A stretch of 64,000 bases of DNA from the NCBI GenBank assembly GCA_963777595.1, contig CAVZRE010000003.1, positions 1 to 64,000 of the forward strand. Reading direction: 5' to 3'. The DNA is from CAVVFX01 sp963777595. GTDB taxonomy: Bacteria > Acidobacteriota > Terriglobia > Bryobacterales > Bryobacteraceae. The stretch's first letter is position 1. The number at the start of each line of letters is the position of its first letter. This document shows, in pieces, positions 48,203 through 57,522 of the stretch. The notes beneath the pieces were generated by a model. The model was not told where the DNA came from, did not search any database, and was given only the letters and a program-made list of their open reading frames with translations. A program made the translations under genes and the position numbers.

Positions 48203-51044
48203 CTAAAACTCAATGCGTCCGGCAAATTGCAACATGCGCGCGGCGTACGCCAGATCCGTATTCTGTGCTGGTGAGCTATAGCTCGAAACGTTCACCACCG
48301 TCTGGTAACTGCCGAAATTCGAATGGTTGAACAGGTTGAAGGCTTCGATCATGGGAATAAACCGGATGCGGTCCTTCAAAGTGAAGGTCTTGGACAGCCG
48401 CATATCGACACGTTCGATCGGATTCCCGACCAGCGAATCGCGTTTCACGAGATCGTATGCGACGCCATTGATCGTCTCGGCGTAATGTTGGACGGCGATC
48501 CGTAGTAAGCGGCGGTCGCGGGGAAGAGCCGATCGTTTACGCCCGTGGCGTTAAAGGGATTCTGATTGGCGGTAACCTGGAAATTCTGGCCTGAGCCGAA
48601 GTGGAAGCTGCCGCTCAGGGAGAAGCCCCACTTCAACTGGTAGGCTGCCGCGATCGTCATCGTTGCAGTTTGATTGTCCGGCGAAGTGCCCCACTCCGCA
48701 GCCAGATCCATCTGGTTGTTGGGATAGTAGAACGGCCCGGTGGTGGAGTCCTTCAGATGTGCGAGCGTGAACGCGCCGGAGACGGAGAAGTTCTGCGCAA
48801 AGCGGTGCTGCACGCCAACCTGGAAAGCTGTTATAGATGGAACCTGCGGCAGCCGGAGTCGTGAAATTCAGGATACCCGCGAAAGTTGGGATTCGGCCGT
48901 CCCAGACTTGGGTTGGTCTCGTAGCCCGTCGCCGGATTGTAGAAGACGTTGGCGTCGGTGCGCTCCCAGTCGTGATAGATGCGCAAGTGCACGTAGTCGG
49001 CGGAAAACGTCCAGGTCTTGCGAGATCTGATGCTCCACGCCGATGCTCAACTGCAGCGAGTAGGGAGTCTGCACATTGGGCGCCGAGCGTCTGAATGGTC
49101 TGCGCAACCACAGGAACTGCGCCGGAAAGGAACTGCTGCGCCGGTGACATTTCCAAAAGGAGCCGACAGATTGACGGGGTTGGTGGCCGTTCCGGTGACG
49201 GTCGGCGAGATCGTCGTCTGACCGTTGAAGATGGCGTCGTCGATGGTCTGGTTGGCCTGAATATCGGCGTAGAAGAGACCGGCGCCGCCGCGGATCACGG
49301 TCTTGCGCGAACCCGTGACATCCCACGCAAATCCCACGCGAGGCTGGAACAGCAGGTTCTGGTTGTAATGCGGCGTCTGGACGCCGCTCTTCAGCGTCAG
49401 GTTCGGATTGAAGATGCCGAGATCGTTGTCGTACCGCAGCCCGAGATTCAGGGTCAGCTTCGGATTGACCTTCCAGTCATCCTGGAACCAGCGCCCGAGC
49501 GCAGTTGGTCGGCAGGCTGTAGAGATAGTTGCCGAAGCCCTGCGTGTAACGAGGTGGCATAGGGACCCGAGCGCCGCGATATTCCAGGTCGAGGGATCGT
49601 TCCAGACTGGGAAGACCTGCGCCAGGTTCAACGAGCTCACACCCGAAGAGAAAGACAGCACGGTGCCGCGCACGTTCTGCCCGAAGTTGCCGGAATAAAG
49701 GGTGTGCAGATAGTCGAAGCCGGTCTTCAAGCTGTGCGAACCCTTCAGCCAGAACAGATCGTCGCGATATTGAAAGTCGTTTTGTCCGAGTTGCTGCGGA
49801 TAGTTATACGGCGCGCCAACGGTGATCGTGGGCAGCCGGTACTCCTGGCTGCTGATCAGGTTGGTGTTCATCCAATCGAAGTGATTAAACCCGAACTTGA
49901 GTTCGTTCACGATGGCGGGCGTGGCAGTCCAGGTCCAGTTGCCGAGGACCGCGTAGCTGGTGCGGGTCGAATCCGTAGCGCGGGTCGGCGACGCGCTGCC
50001 GGTCACATTGTTGAATGGCTCCTGCCATGTATAGCCGGTGGCGCGCACCGAGAAACGGTTCGAGTGCGTTGAATTTGATAGTCGGTGTGCAGCAGGTAGC
50101 TGTTGGTCCGCAGTTCGTTCGCGAAAGTGTAGCTTAAGCCGCCGAATCCCGTGGGCGTGTCGAAAATCGTATTCGGCTGCCGTCTCGCCTTCATAGGCGA
50201 AGAAGAAGAACAGCTTCTCTTTCAGGATCGGACCGCCGAACGTGCCGCCGAATTGCTGATCGGAGAAGGGCAGTACTTTGTGCGCCACCGAATCGTCCGC
50301 ATTGAAAGCGTCGTTGCGGAAGTAGCCGTAAAGCGTGCCGTGATAGGCGTTGGTGCCGGACTTGGTCTGCACCAGTGACCTGCATGCGCGGCAGAGCGTC
50401 CCAACGTCGCGTCGAACCGGTTGGTGATGATCTGGAACTGATCGATCGCGTCCTGGCTGTACTGCGGCTCGCCGAACGCATCGCCGGCGGAGTTTTGCGT
50501 GACCTGCTGGCCGTCCACATTGATCTGCAATTTACCCGCCATCCGTGGTGCCGAGCGGAGAATTGGTCACGTCGTTGCTTGTGATACCCGGAACCATCAT
50601 CGCCAGTTGGAGATAGTTGCGGCCGTTCAACGGGATCTTGCTCACTTCCGTCGGGCTGACATCCCCGGCAATCGTGGAGGTGCTGGCATCCACGGCGGCG
50701 GCAGCGGCTTCGACCGCGACAGAAGCGCTAGCGGTCGCGAGCTGCATCGCGATATCGATGGTGGCCACCTGGCCGACGAGCAGCGAAAGAGTGCGTTCGG
50801 CGGGAGTAAATCCTGGAGCTTCGTAACGGATCACGTATTTCGCGGCCCTGAGTGCCGGAAATTGATAAAGGCCTTGCGCGTTCGAGATCGTCTTGACCCG
50901 GTTCCCATCGTCGGATGTGGCTGTAACCACGCCCGCATCGATGCTCGCGCCGGAGGGATCGGTAATCCGTCCACTGATGCCGGTCTGTTGAGCGAACGAG
51001 AAGCCGGCAGTAAGAATCAAAATTGCAGCTAACCGTCGGGTCAT
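48203..51044 (-). pseudogene. TonB-dependent receptor-like protein, many frameshifts
   Basis: ATG 51044 (AAAGGAG upstream) begins a signal peptide and a carboxypeptidase-regulatory domain (QQTGISGRITDPSGASIDAG), then LPLNGRNYLQLAMMVPGI. After TTDGG (about 50545) the frame changes several times; later pieces give LQINVDGQQVTQNSAGDAFG, QTKSGTNAYHGTLYGYFRND, then a long barrel stretch from 50372 to about 49150 that itself holds pairs of compensating shifts near 50180-50060 and 49570-49500. Further pieces run to 48203 and end in AGRIEF with a terminal Phe. About eight or more single-base indels are needed. The joined protein is ~945 residues, shorter than the intact relative at 37924-41517. It heads an operon with GWxTD and PD40-amidohydrolase genes. 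Confidence 0.8.
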
Positions 51045-51383
51045 CAAAAACTCTCCTTTGTCGATAGGCAGAATTAGGACGTCGGCCGTTTGCAACGGCC
51101 TCAGACAATCTTCGAGACAAGGAATAGGCTCAGCGAGGAGGACCTGCGAAGAAAAGCAACAGAGCTAAGAGTTCAGCGAGTTAGAGTTTATTGTGAACCA
51201 GCGGTCAGTGAAATGTCAAACACGTTAAAACCGCGTGAGAAGGCGTTTTCGCCGTAGAGTCTGCGTCTCGGCGTGTTCATATTCCGTGATACCGGTTGCG
51301 GAGCGCCACTATCCCTCGGGCAGACCATCGCCTCTTGTGGTCTGCCGGCCGAGAAGTAGTGTGGCTGCCAACGATCTTCTTCA
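51045..51383. other. 339-base gap holding hairpin element B
   Basis: Between the receptor-like gene and the exported protein gene, both on the minus strand. No gene recognised. It contains the dispersed hairpin at 51319-51359 and must hold the promoter of the receptor-like operon. No convincing -35/-10 pair was fixed. Confidence 0.4.
51319..51359 (+). repeat. Dispersed hairpin element, copy B
   Basis: The same nine-base arms as copy A (GGCAGACCA / TGGTCTGCC) with a ten-base loop, again with the GAAGTAG tail. It lies about 275 bases upstream of the receptor-like gene on the minus strand, in opposite orientation to that gene, whereas copy A points with its gene. Confidence 0.5.
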
Positions 51384-52092
51384 CTAATTCTTCGTGATGC
51401 CAAACCCACTAACGACGACCTCGGTGTTGTGGGCGAAACGCAGCCCATAAACGCCGTCAGTCGATTTAAGCTTGCCATCGGCCACTACTGCGGACTTCTC
51501 GTAGCTGCGCGACCACCGTTCCGTTGATCGAACAGTCCACTTTATCGCCCTTCACCGACATCGCGATCTCCTGCGACACGGGCTCTCCCGGACCCGCTGC
51601 TTTATGCACGGCAGCGTTCGCCTCGCCGCGCCTGCCGTTCATCTGAAACGGCGCAGGCCCGAATCCACGAACGATGAAATTCCCGTTACCATAGGCCGCG
51701 CAGTAAAGATAACTTTGCTGATCGGTGCCCATTCCGTTGCCAGCAATGACGATTCCATAAGGATGGGGATGGCTATTCAGGTTCATGTACTTCGGCTCTT
51801 TGAAAGTCGCTTTCACGGTATAGTTGCCCATGGCTTTCTCGGAGGGGTTCCAGTACGTCACCGCCGGCCCGGTAGTGACCAGAAAATCCTTGCCATCCTG
51901 CGCAAATTTTGCGTTCTTGATCGACTGCCCGGCCTTCTCCTCATTCGCGTCGACCTTCCCGGTCCAACCCGGCACGGAAATGCCACCGCCCGGAACGGAG
52001 CGAGAAACCTCGTCTGCAGCCTGTGGATTGGCCATCGCGGGAATGAGCATGACGATGGCAATTGTGAACTGACGAACCTGGGCGAATCGCAT
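51384..52092 (-). pseudogene. Exported DUF1080-like beta-sandwich protein, one frameshift near the C-terminus
   Basis: ATG 52092 gives a signal peptide (TIAIVMLIPAMANPQAA). The body looks like a 3-keto-disaccharide hydrolase/LamG-type beta sandwich (GNYTVKATFKEPKYMNLNSH, GIVIAGNGMGTDQQSYLYCA, VDCSINGTVVA). After GTVVAQ the frame breaks near 51503 and the next frame completes the fold: YEKSAVVADGKLKSTDGVYG, LRFAHNTEVVVSGFGITKN, stop at 51384. The joined protein has ~235 residues. A glycan-binding or glycan-processing role is inferred from fold only. It stands upstream of the receptor-like operon on the same strand. Confidence 0.7.
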
Positions 52093-52448
52093 AGAGTGTC
52101 CTTTCAGGAAACTTGGCAGCTATGATTATACCCGCTCTTTTGTCTTAAAACCTGCCCACCGGGCAGCCTTCCCTCGACGTCACGGAAGCGGTCAAGAGAG
52201 CTCACGACTTACCCGACTTACTCCTCGGGCTCACCGTTGGAGCTTGGTTATCGGCATTCTCGGTTAAGAAAGCTTTCTATCAAAATGCGAGTACCTTCAT
52301 TACCGCTAAGAAGCGGCGAGACGATCGGGCTGCTGATTCAGGACTTCGACGCGGCCCCCCTGGACGTGCGTTGATCGATCGAGACGAAGTGGATCTTACT
52401 GGTAAGCGTTTCGGCTGGGTCGCCTGGCTTCAATATCTATCACATGCT
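52093..52448. other. 356-base gap without a recognised gene
   Basis: This gap lies between the exported protein gene (start 52092, minus) and the 3' end of the WaaA-LpxK fusion. It must contain the promoter of the former. No terminator with U-tract was found for the fusion gene. The left copy of the 19-base tandem duplication lies at its right edge. Confidence 0.4.
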
Positions 52449-52464
52449 TCAATGTCTATCACAT
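52427..52464. repeat. 19-base tandem duplication at the end of the WaaA-LpxK gene
   Basis: GCTTCAATATCTATCACAT (52427-52445) is followed directly by GCTTCAATGTCTATCACAT (52446-52464), one mismatch. The second copy contains the stop codon of the fusion gene (52449-52451), so the duplication sits at the very 3' end of the gene and extends into the gap. Confidence 0.75.
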
Positions 52465-54833
52465 AAGGTGACCAAAGCGGATTCGTTATCGATTTGGAGG
52501 TCGATCTTGAGCCAGAGGAGTTTGGTTGCGGCAAGCAGAGAGACGCTGCCTTCGCACAGGTTGACGGCGTCTTTTTCGGTGGTGAGCAGGACTGTGGCAT
52601 GGTGCTCTTTCGCCTGCTGGGCCAGGCGGCGAAGTTCGTCCGGGGTGTAGGAGTGGTGATCGCTATATTCAACCGTCAGGACCGGCGCAACCCCCAGCAA
52701 AGTAAGCATCTGCCAAAAAGCGCCCGGATTGCCAAGGCCGCAAAAGGCGATGACGCGCTCGGTGGCGAGGTCCGCTGCATGGTACTCGTGGCCGGTAGAG
52801 AATTCAACCCACTGGCCAGCTTGGGTTACGGAGCGAAAGATCGGGGCTGCGGGATTTCGCGCGCGAAGTTCACGCTCGATCGCCGGGACAATGCGGCTTT
52901 GCTCGGTGCGGGTGATGACGAAGGCTCCGGCACGGGATAGCGCGTCGAGGGGCTCACGAAGACGGCCTAAGGGCATCAGTTCACAGTTACTGAAGGGCGT
53001 GAGCGCATCTATCAGCACGATATCGAGATCGCGTTTCAAGCTCCGGTGCTGAAAGCCATCGTCAAGGACCAGGATGTCGACATTGAAACGCGCTCTCAAG
53101 AGCATTCCGGCGGCATAACGGTCAGCGGAGATCCCCAAAGCGGCGGCGGCCCGCCGCAGAAAGATTTGAGCTTCATCGCCGGTCTGGCTCACCGGAGCCT
53201 GGCCTCCCGGCGGGACCGTGATGGAGTTTTCGTGGGAACGACGGCCGTAGCCTCGGGTCAGGATCCCGGGGTGGCGGCCTCTGTCTTTCAAGCGTTCGGT
53301 GAGCCATGCGACAAAAGGTGTTTTGCCAGTGCCACCGGTAGTGATATTGCCAACGCTGATAACGGGAGCATCAATCCGCCGCTGCTCGCGGAGGGCGCGG
53401 TTGGCGAGAATCTCGCCACCTTTGCGCCAGAGCCATTGAAGAGGCGTCAGGGCGACGCGGAGAATGAACTTTGGGCGCTGATGAGGGAGCGCGGTGGCGT
53501 GGAGCCCGCGAATGGCCTTCACGGCGCGGTCCGTTGCCCCACCGCGAATGGCCGCCCGGGCGAGCGCACGTTCACCAATCTGGCGATTGCGCGCGGCGGC
53601 AAGGATAGCCGGCGCAAGGTCTTGGGCTTTCTCGATGGTGATGATAGCGTCGTGCTCCCGGAAGTCCGCGGCAATTTCACGGAAGTTTTCGAGGTGTGGT
53701 CCCGTGATGATGGGCTTACCGAAGAAGGCGGGCTCCAGAATGTTGTGGCCTCCGCGATCGGCCAAGGTTCCTCCCATGAAAACAACGTCGGCAACTCCGA
53801 AGAGGCCGGCCAGTTCTCCTATGGAGTCCAGGAGGAGGACGTCGGCATCGATTTTAGCGTTCGTCCCGTTTAATTTGGTGCGGCGGACGAAGCGGATCTT
53901 TCTACGTTCGAGATTTTGGGCGACGGCTTCGAAGCGGTCCGGTTTGCGCGGCGCCAGGATCAGGAACCAGCCGGGGAGTTGGGCCTGGGCATCCAGGACG
54001 GCGTCTTCTTCGGCGATCCTTTCATCGGCTGTGGTGCTGGCTGCGATCCAGATTCGGCGCACTCCTGTGGGCAACTGGCCGGCGAGGGCGTCGGCGGCGG
54101 GCGTAGAAGTTCGCCCCGCGTCTGGCGCGAGGTCGTACTTCAGGTTGCCTCCATCTTCGACGATGGTGGGAGGGGCTCCAGCGGAGAGGAAGCGGGCGCG
54201 GTCCTGGCCGCTTTGGGCGAGGATTAGGTTGGCCTGGGAGAGCACTGCGCCGAAGAACCAACGCAGGCGCGCATAACGGCGGGCCGTACGGTCGGAGATG
54301 CGTCCGTTGACGATGAGGAGTGCGGCTCCGCTGCGGCGCACTTCGCGGAAGAGGTTAGGCCAGATTTCGGTTTCGAGGACGACGACAACGGAGGGCTGGA
54401 GAGCCTCAAGGACACGGCGTACGGCGAAGACATAATCGAGAGGCGCGTAAAAGACGCCGGCGGCGAGTCCCTGAAGTTTCTGCGTTCCCATAGCGTGTCC
54501 TGCTGTTGTGCCTGCAGAGACGTAGATGGGAAGGGTCGGCAGTTCCGCGCGGAGACGGCGGATGAGTTCGATGGAGGCGATGATTTCGCCGACGGAAACC
54601 GCATGCAACCAGATGGAGCCGGGAACAGTCTCGCACAGGGAGGGTGAGAGCGTGCCGGTGCGCAGCGGGATGGATCGCCGGTATTGCGGATCTCTCGCCG
54701 AACGTAGCGCAAAATAAAGGAAGACCGCGGGCCACGCCAGCGTTTGTAGCACGCGGTAAAGGAGATAAATGCCTTTGGCTCTCAAACGCCTGATTCTTTT
54801 GACGAGTATAACGGTAGCGCTGGCTGCCGACAA
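52449..54833 (-). CDS. waaA-lpxK: Fused Kdo transferase (WaaA/KdtA) - tetraacyldisaccharide 4'-kinase (LpxK)
   Basis: 794 residues encoding two successive lipid A enzymes. Residues ~20-445 are WaaA: an N-terminal membrane-anchor helix, HAVSVGE with catalytic Glu83, ETEIWPN (154-160), NGRISDRTARRY and the GT-B C-domain motif GGHNILEPAFFGKP (361-374); it transfers Kdo to lipid IVA from CMP-Kdo. Residues ~455-794 are LpxK: P-loop NITTGGTGKTP with Lys504, TRGYGRR and LDDGFQHRSLKRDLDIVLID; it adds the 4'-phosphate. The normal order of reactions is LpxK then WaaA. No stop or frameshift lies between them. TTG 54833 gives the longest frame but overlaps the divergent gene by 65 bases; TTG 54785 is an alternative that still precedes the anchor helix. 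Confidence 0.9.
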   Translation of the reverse strand: MSAASATVILVKRIRRLRAKGIYLLYRVLQTLAWPAVFLYFALRSARDPQYRRSIPLRTGTLSPSLCETVPGSIWLHAVSVGEIIASIELIRRLRAELPTLPIYVSAGTTAGHAMGTQKLQGLAAGVFYAPLDYVFAVRRVLEALQPSVVVVLETEIWPNLFREVRRSGAALLIVNGRISDRTARRYARLRWFFGAVLSQANLILAQSGQDRARFLSAGAPPTIVEDGGNLKYDLAPDAGRTSTPAADALAGQLPTGVRRIWIAASTTADERIAEEDAVLDAQAQLPGWFLILAPRKPDRFEAVAQNLERRKIRFVRRTKLNGTNAKIDADVLLLDSIGELAGLFGVADVVFMGGTLADRGGHNILEPAFFGKPIITGPHLENFREIAADFREHDAIITIEKAQDLAPAILAAARNRQIGERALARAAIRGGATDRAVKAIRGLHATALPHQRPKFILRVALTPLQWLWRKGGEILANRALREQRRIDAPVISVGNITTGGTGKTPFVAWLTERLKDRGRHPGILTRGYGRRSHENSITVPPGGQAPVSQTGDEAQIFLRRAAAALGISADRYAAGMLLRARFNVDILVLDDGFQHRSLKRDLDIVLIDALTPFSNCELMPLGRLREPLDALSRAGAFVITRTEQSRIVPAIERELRARNPAAPIFRSVTQAGQWVEFSTGHEYHAADLATERVIAFCGLGNPGAFWQMLTLLGVAPVLTVEYSDHHSYTPDELRRLAQQAKEHHATVLLTTEKDAVNLCEGSVSLLAATKLLWLKIDLQIDNESALVTLCDRH

Positions 54834-55365
54834 GGAAAAGCCTAAATTGGAGATCCAAGCGGCTGAGTCTTACCCGCACCACATGACCAGCCAGGGGGTC
54901 ACGATCGCGGCGGTGCCGTACCAGAGCGAGGACCAGATTAAGGCGGCGTTCGGGAAGGTGAATCCGAATACGCAGGGCATTCTGCCGGTGCTGCTGGTGG
55001 TGGAGAACGCGGGACCGAATACCATTCGGGTAGATCACATCAAACTGGAGTATGTCGCGCAGGGAGATCTGCGGGTGGAGAATACGCCGGCGCAGGATCT
55101 GAAATATTTGCAGGGTCCGAACCGTCCGAAGATGGTTCCGGGGCCGACCGGCGGGGTGCACGTCAGCCGGAACAAGAATCCGCTGGGAGAGTGGGAGATC
55201 GAAGGCCGGGCGTTTACCGCCAACATGATCCCACCGCATGACAAGGCGAGCGGATTTTTTTATTTTCAAACTGAGCCGAGGAATGGGTCGAAGGTGATTG
55301 TGTCGGGGCTGAGCGATACAAAATCGGGGCAGGAGCTGTTCTTTTTCGAAATTCCTTTGCAATGA
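54769..55365 (+). CDS. Exported protein of unknown function
   Basis: 198 residues, ATG 54769 with AAAGGAG five bases upstream, signal peptide (LKRLILLTSITVALAADK). The mature part has beta-rich segments (GVTIAAVPYQSED, GILPVLLVVENAGPNTIRVD, SGFFYFQTEPRNGSKVIVSG) typical of small Ig-like periplasmic proteins. No family recognised. The strong ribosome binding site makes this start credible even though it overlaps the divergent WaaA-LpxK frame. The sirtuin gene begins 21 bases after its stop. Confidence 0.72.
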   Translation: MPLALKRLILLTSITVALAADKEKPKLEIQAAESYPHHMTSQGVTIAAVPYQSEDQIKAAFGKVNPNTQGILPVLLVVENAGPNTIRVDHIKLEYVAQGDLRVENTPAQDLKYLQGPNRPKMVPGPTGGVHVSRNKNPLGEWEIEGRAFTANMIPPHDKASGFFYFQTEPRNGSKVIVSGLSDTKSGQELFFFEIPLQ

Positions 55366-55386
55366 ACGAAAAACATTTGGCCACGA

Positions 55387-56109
55387 ATGCACACGAATAA
55401 GAGCCAAGTAGCAGCTGCTCGGAAGATTTTGCAACTGGCTTCGGGTATTGCTGTGCTGACTGGCGCTGGGATTTCGGCGGAGAGCGGCATTCCTACGTTT
55501 CGGGGCGCGGGCGGCCTTTGGCGGAACTTCCGGCCTGAGGAACTGGCGACTCCCGAAGCATTCGACCGGGATCCGGCAACCGTCTGGGAATGGTATCGGT
55601 GGCGGCGCGAGTTGATCGCGCAGGCTCAGCCGAATGCGGGACACCTGGCGCTGGTCCGCCTTGAGGAGCGGACGGCGGTTTTTGCGTTGATCACGCAGAA
55701 TGTCGATGGGCTGCATGACCGGGCCGGCAGCAGGCGCATTCTGAAAGTGCACGGCGATATCTGGACCAATCGATGTCGGGATTGTGGGCGAGAGACAGCA
55801 CGCTTGCCGGAGGATCGATTGCCGCTTTGCGCGTGCGGTGGATTGCTGCGCCCGGGCGTGGTGTGGTTCGGCGAGGCTTTGCCTCAAGATGTTTGGCGCG
55901 ACGCCGAGAAGGCTGTCAGTTCGGCTGACGTGCTGTTGGTGGTGGGAACTTCGACGCAGGTTTATCCAGCGGCGGGGCTCGTGCCATATGCGCTCGAGCA
56001 GGGTGCGGCAGTGATCGAGGTGAATCCCGAGGAAACTTCGTATTCGTCGTCCATCGATGTGTGTCTACGGGGTCCGGCGGGGGAGATTTTGCCGCAGATT
56101 ATCGAGTGA
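55387..56109 (+). CDS. cobB: Sirtuin, NAD-dependent protein deacylase (class III type)
   Basis: 240 residues. NAD-binding GAGISAESGIPTFRG (26-40), TQNVDGLH (103-110), catalytic His122 in KVHGD. Structural zinc: Cys130, Cys133, Cys148, Cys150. Tyr70 and Arg73 in WEWYRWRR form the YxxR pair that binds acidic acyl groups, so desuccinylation or demalonylation is expected alongside deacetylation. It removes lysine acyl groups with NAD, often on central-metabolism enzymes. The gene sits directly before the arginine cluster (27 bases before the argG start). Confidence 0.93.
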   Translation: MHTNKSQVAAARKILQLASGIAVLTGAGISAESGIPTFRGAGGLWRNFRPEELATPEAFDRDPATVWEWYRWRRELIAQAQPNAGHLALVRLEERTAVFALITQNVDGLHDRAGSRRILKVHGDIWTNRCRDCGRETARLPEDRLPLCACGGLLRPGVVWFGEALPQDVWRDAEKAVSSADVLLVVGTSTQVYPAAGLVPYALEQGAAVIEVNPEETSYSSSIDVCLRGPAGEILPQIIE

Positions 56110-56135
56110 CGCGACGTTACGCGGTATTCTGAGTT

Positions 56136-57490
56136 TTGGGAAATATACTTCAGAACCTGCCTGCGGGCGAAAAGGTCGGGCTGGCTTTCTCGGGCGGGCT
56201 CGATACCAGCGCCGCGATTCACTGGATGCGCGCCAAAGGCGCAATTCCGTATTCTTATACTGCCAATCTGGGCCAGCCCGATGAACCGGATTATGACGAG
56301 ATTCCGCGGCGCGCGCTGCTGTATGGCGCGGAGAAGGCGCGGCTCATCGATTGCCGGAAACAACTGGTGGCGGAGGGTATCGCGGCGCTGCAGTCGGGCG
56401 CATTCCACATCTCGACGGCCGGCGTGCATTACTTCAATACGACGCCCATCGGCCGCGCGGTAACCGGCACCATGCTGGTGATTGCGATGAAGGAAGACGA
56501 CGTCCATATCTGGGGCGATGGCAGCACCTTCAAGGGCAACGACATCGAGCGGTTCTATCGCTATGGGCTGCTGGCGAATCCGGCGCTGCGCATTTATAAG
56601 CCGTGGCTCGATCAGACGTTCATCGATGAACTGGGCGGGCGCAAGGAGATGTCGGAGTACATGCTCAGCCACGGACTCACTTACAAGATGAGCGTGGAGA
56701 AGGCGTACTCGACCGATTCCAACATCTGGGGCGCGACGCACGAAGCGAAGGACCTGGAGCATCTCGATAAAGGCGTCAGGATTGTCGAGCCGATTATGGG
56801 CGTGCCGTTCTGGCGCGAGGACGTCGCGGTCAAGCCGGAAGACGGTTACGATCCGGTTTGAAGAGGGCCAGCCGGTGGCGCTCAATGCCGTCACGTATGA
56901 CGATCCGGTGAAGCTGGTGCTGGAGGCGAACGCGATCGGCGGCCGGCACGGGCTGGGGATGTCGGACCAGATTGAGAATCGCATCATCGAAGCCAAGAGC
57001 CGCGGGATTTACGAGGCGCCGGGGCTGGCGCTGCTGTTCATCGGGTACGAGCGGCTGGTGACCGGCATCCACAACGAAGACACGATCGAGCAGTACCGGA
57101 TCAACGGGCTGCGGCTGGGGCGGCTGCTGTATCAGGGGCGCTGGTTCGATTCGCAAGTCGATGATGCTGCGGGAGACGGCGCAGCGGTGGATGGCGCGCG
57201 CGGTTACCGGTGAGGTGACGGTGGAACTGCGGCGCGGGAACGACTACTCGATTCTCGACACGACGAGCCCGAACCTGACCTATAAGCCGGAACGGCTGAC
57301 GATGGAGAAGGGCGAATCGACGTTCTCTCCGCAGGATCGGATCGGGCAGCTCACGATGCGGCATCTGGATATCACCGATACGCGGGATAAGCTGATGCTG
57401 TATATGAAGACGGGGTTGTTGGGGCCGGGCAGCGGGAGTTCGGTGTCATTATTGGCAGATGGGTCGGTGAAGGATGAGGCCGCGGAGTAG
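56136..57490 (+). pseudogene. argG: Argininosuccinate synthase, two frameshifts
   Basis: The E. coli-type (long) ArgG is traced in three frames. TTG 56136 starts GNILQNLPAGEKVGLAFSGG, an ATP pyrophosphatase P-loop (SGGLDTS), and STAGVHYFNTTPIGRAVTGT and GDGSTFKGNDIERFYRYG follow. After DGYDPV (56858) a shift is needed to read RFEEGQPVALNAVTYDDPVK. The sequence there suggests loss of five bases from a CGGTT tandem. A second shift near 57157 (an extra G) leads to SMMLRETAQRWMARAVTGE and the end at 57490. Joined, ~450 residues, normal length. It makes argininosuccinate from citrulline and aspartate. Since argF, argH and argR beside it are intact, sequence error should be tested before calling this auxotrophy. 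Confidence 0.88.
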
Positions 57491-57493
57491 GAG

Positions 57494-57522
57494 TTGACTC
57501 GCGTGGCAGAATGTGTAATTAT
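57494..57522 (+). promoter_or_regulatory. Candidate argF promoter
   Basis: TTGACT at 57494-57499, 17-base spacer, AATTAT at 57517-57522 (an alternative TAATTA begins at 57516). The -10 region lies inside the upstream ARG box, so a bound arginine repressor would block RNA polymerase. The promoter lies right after the argG stop, giving argF-argH-argR their own control. Confidence 0.55.

Noticed and set aside
54406..55887. 493-codon minus-strand frame spanning three genes
   Set aside because: It overlaps the WaaA part in another frame and runs antisense through the exported protein and sirtuin genes; low-quality basic composition.
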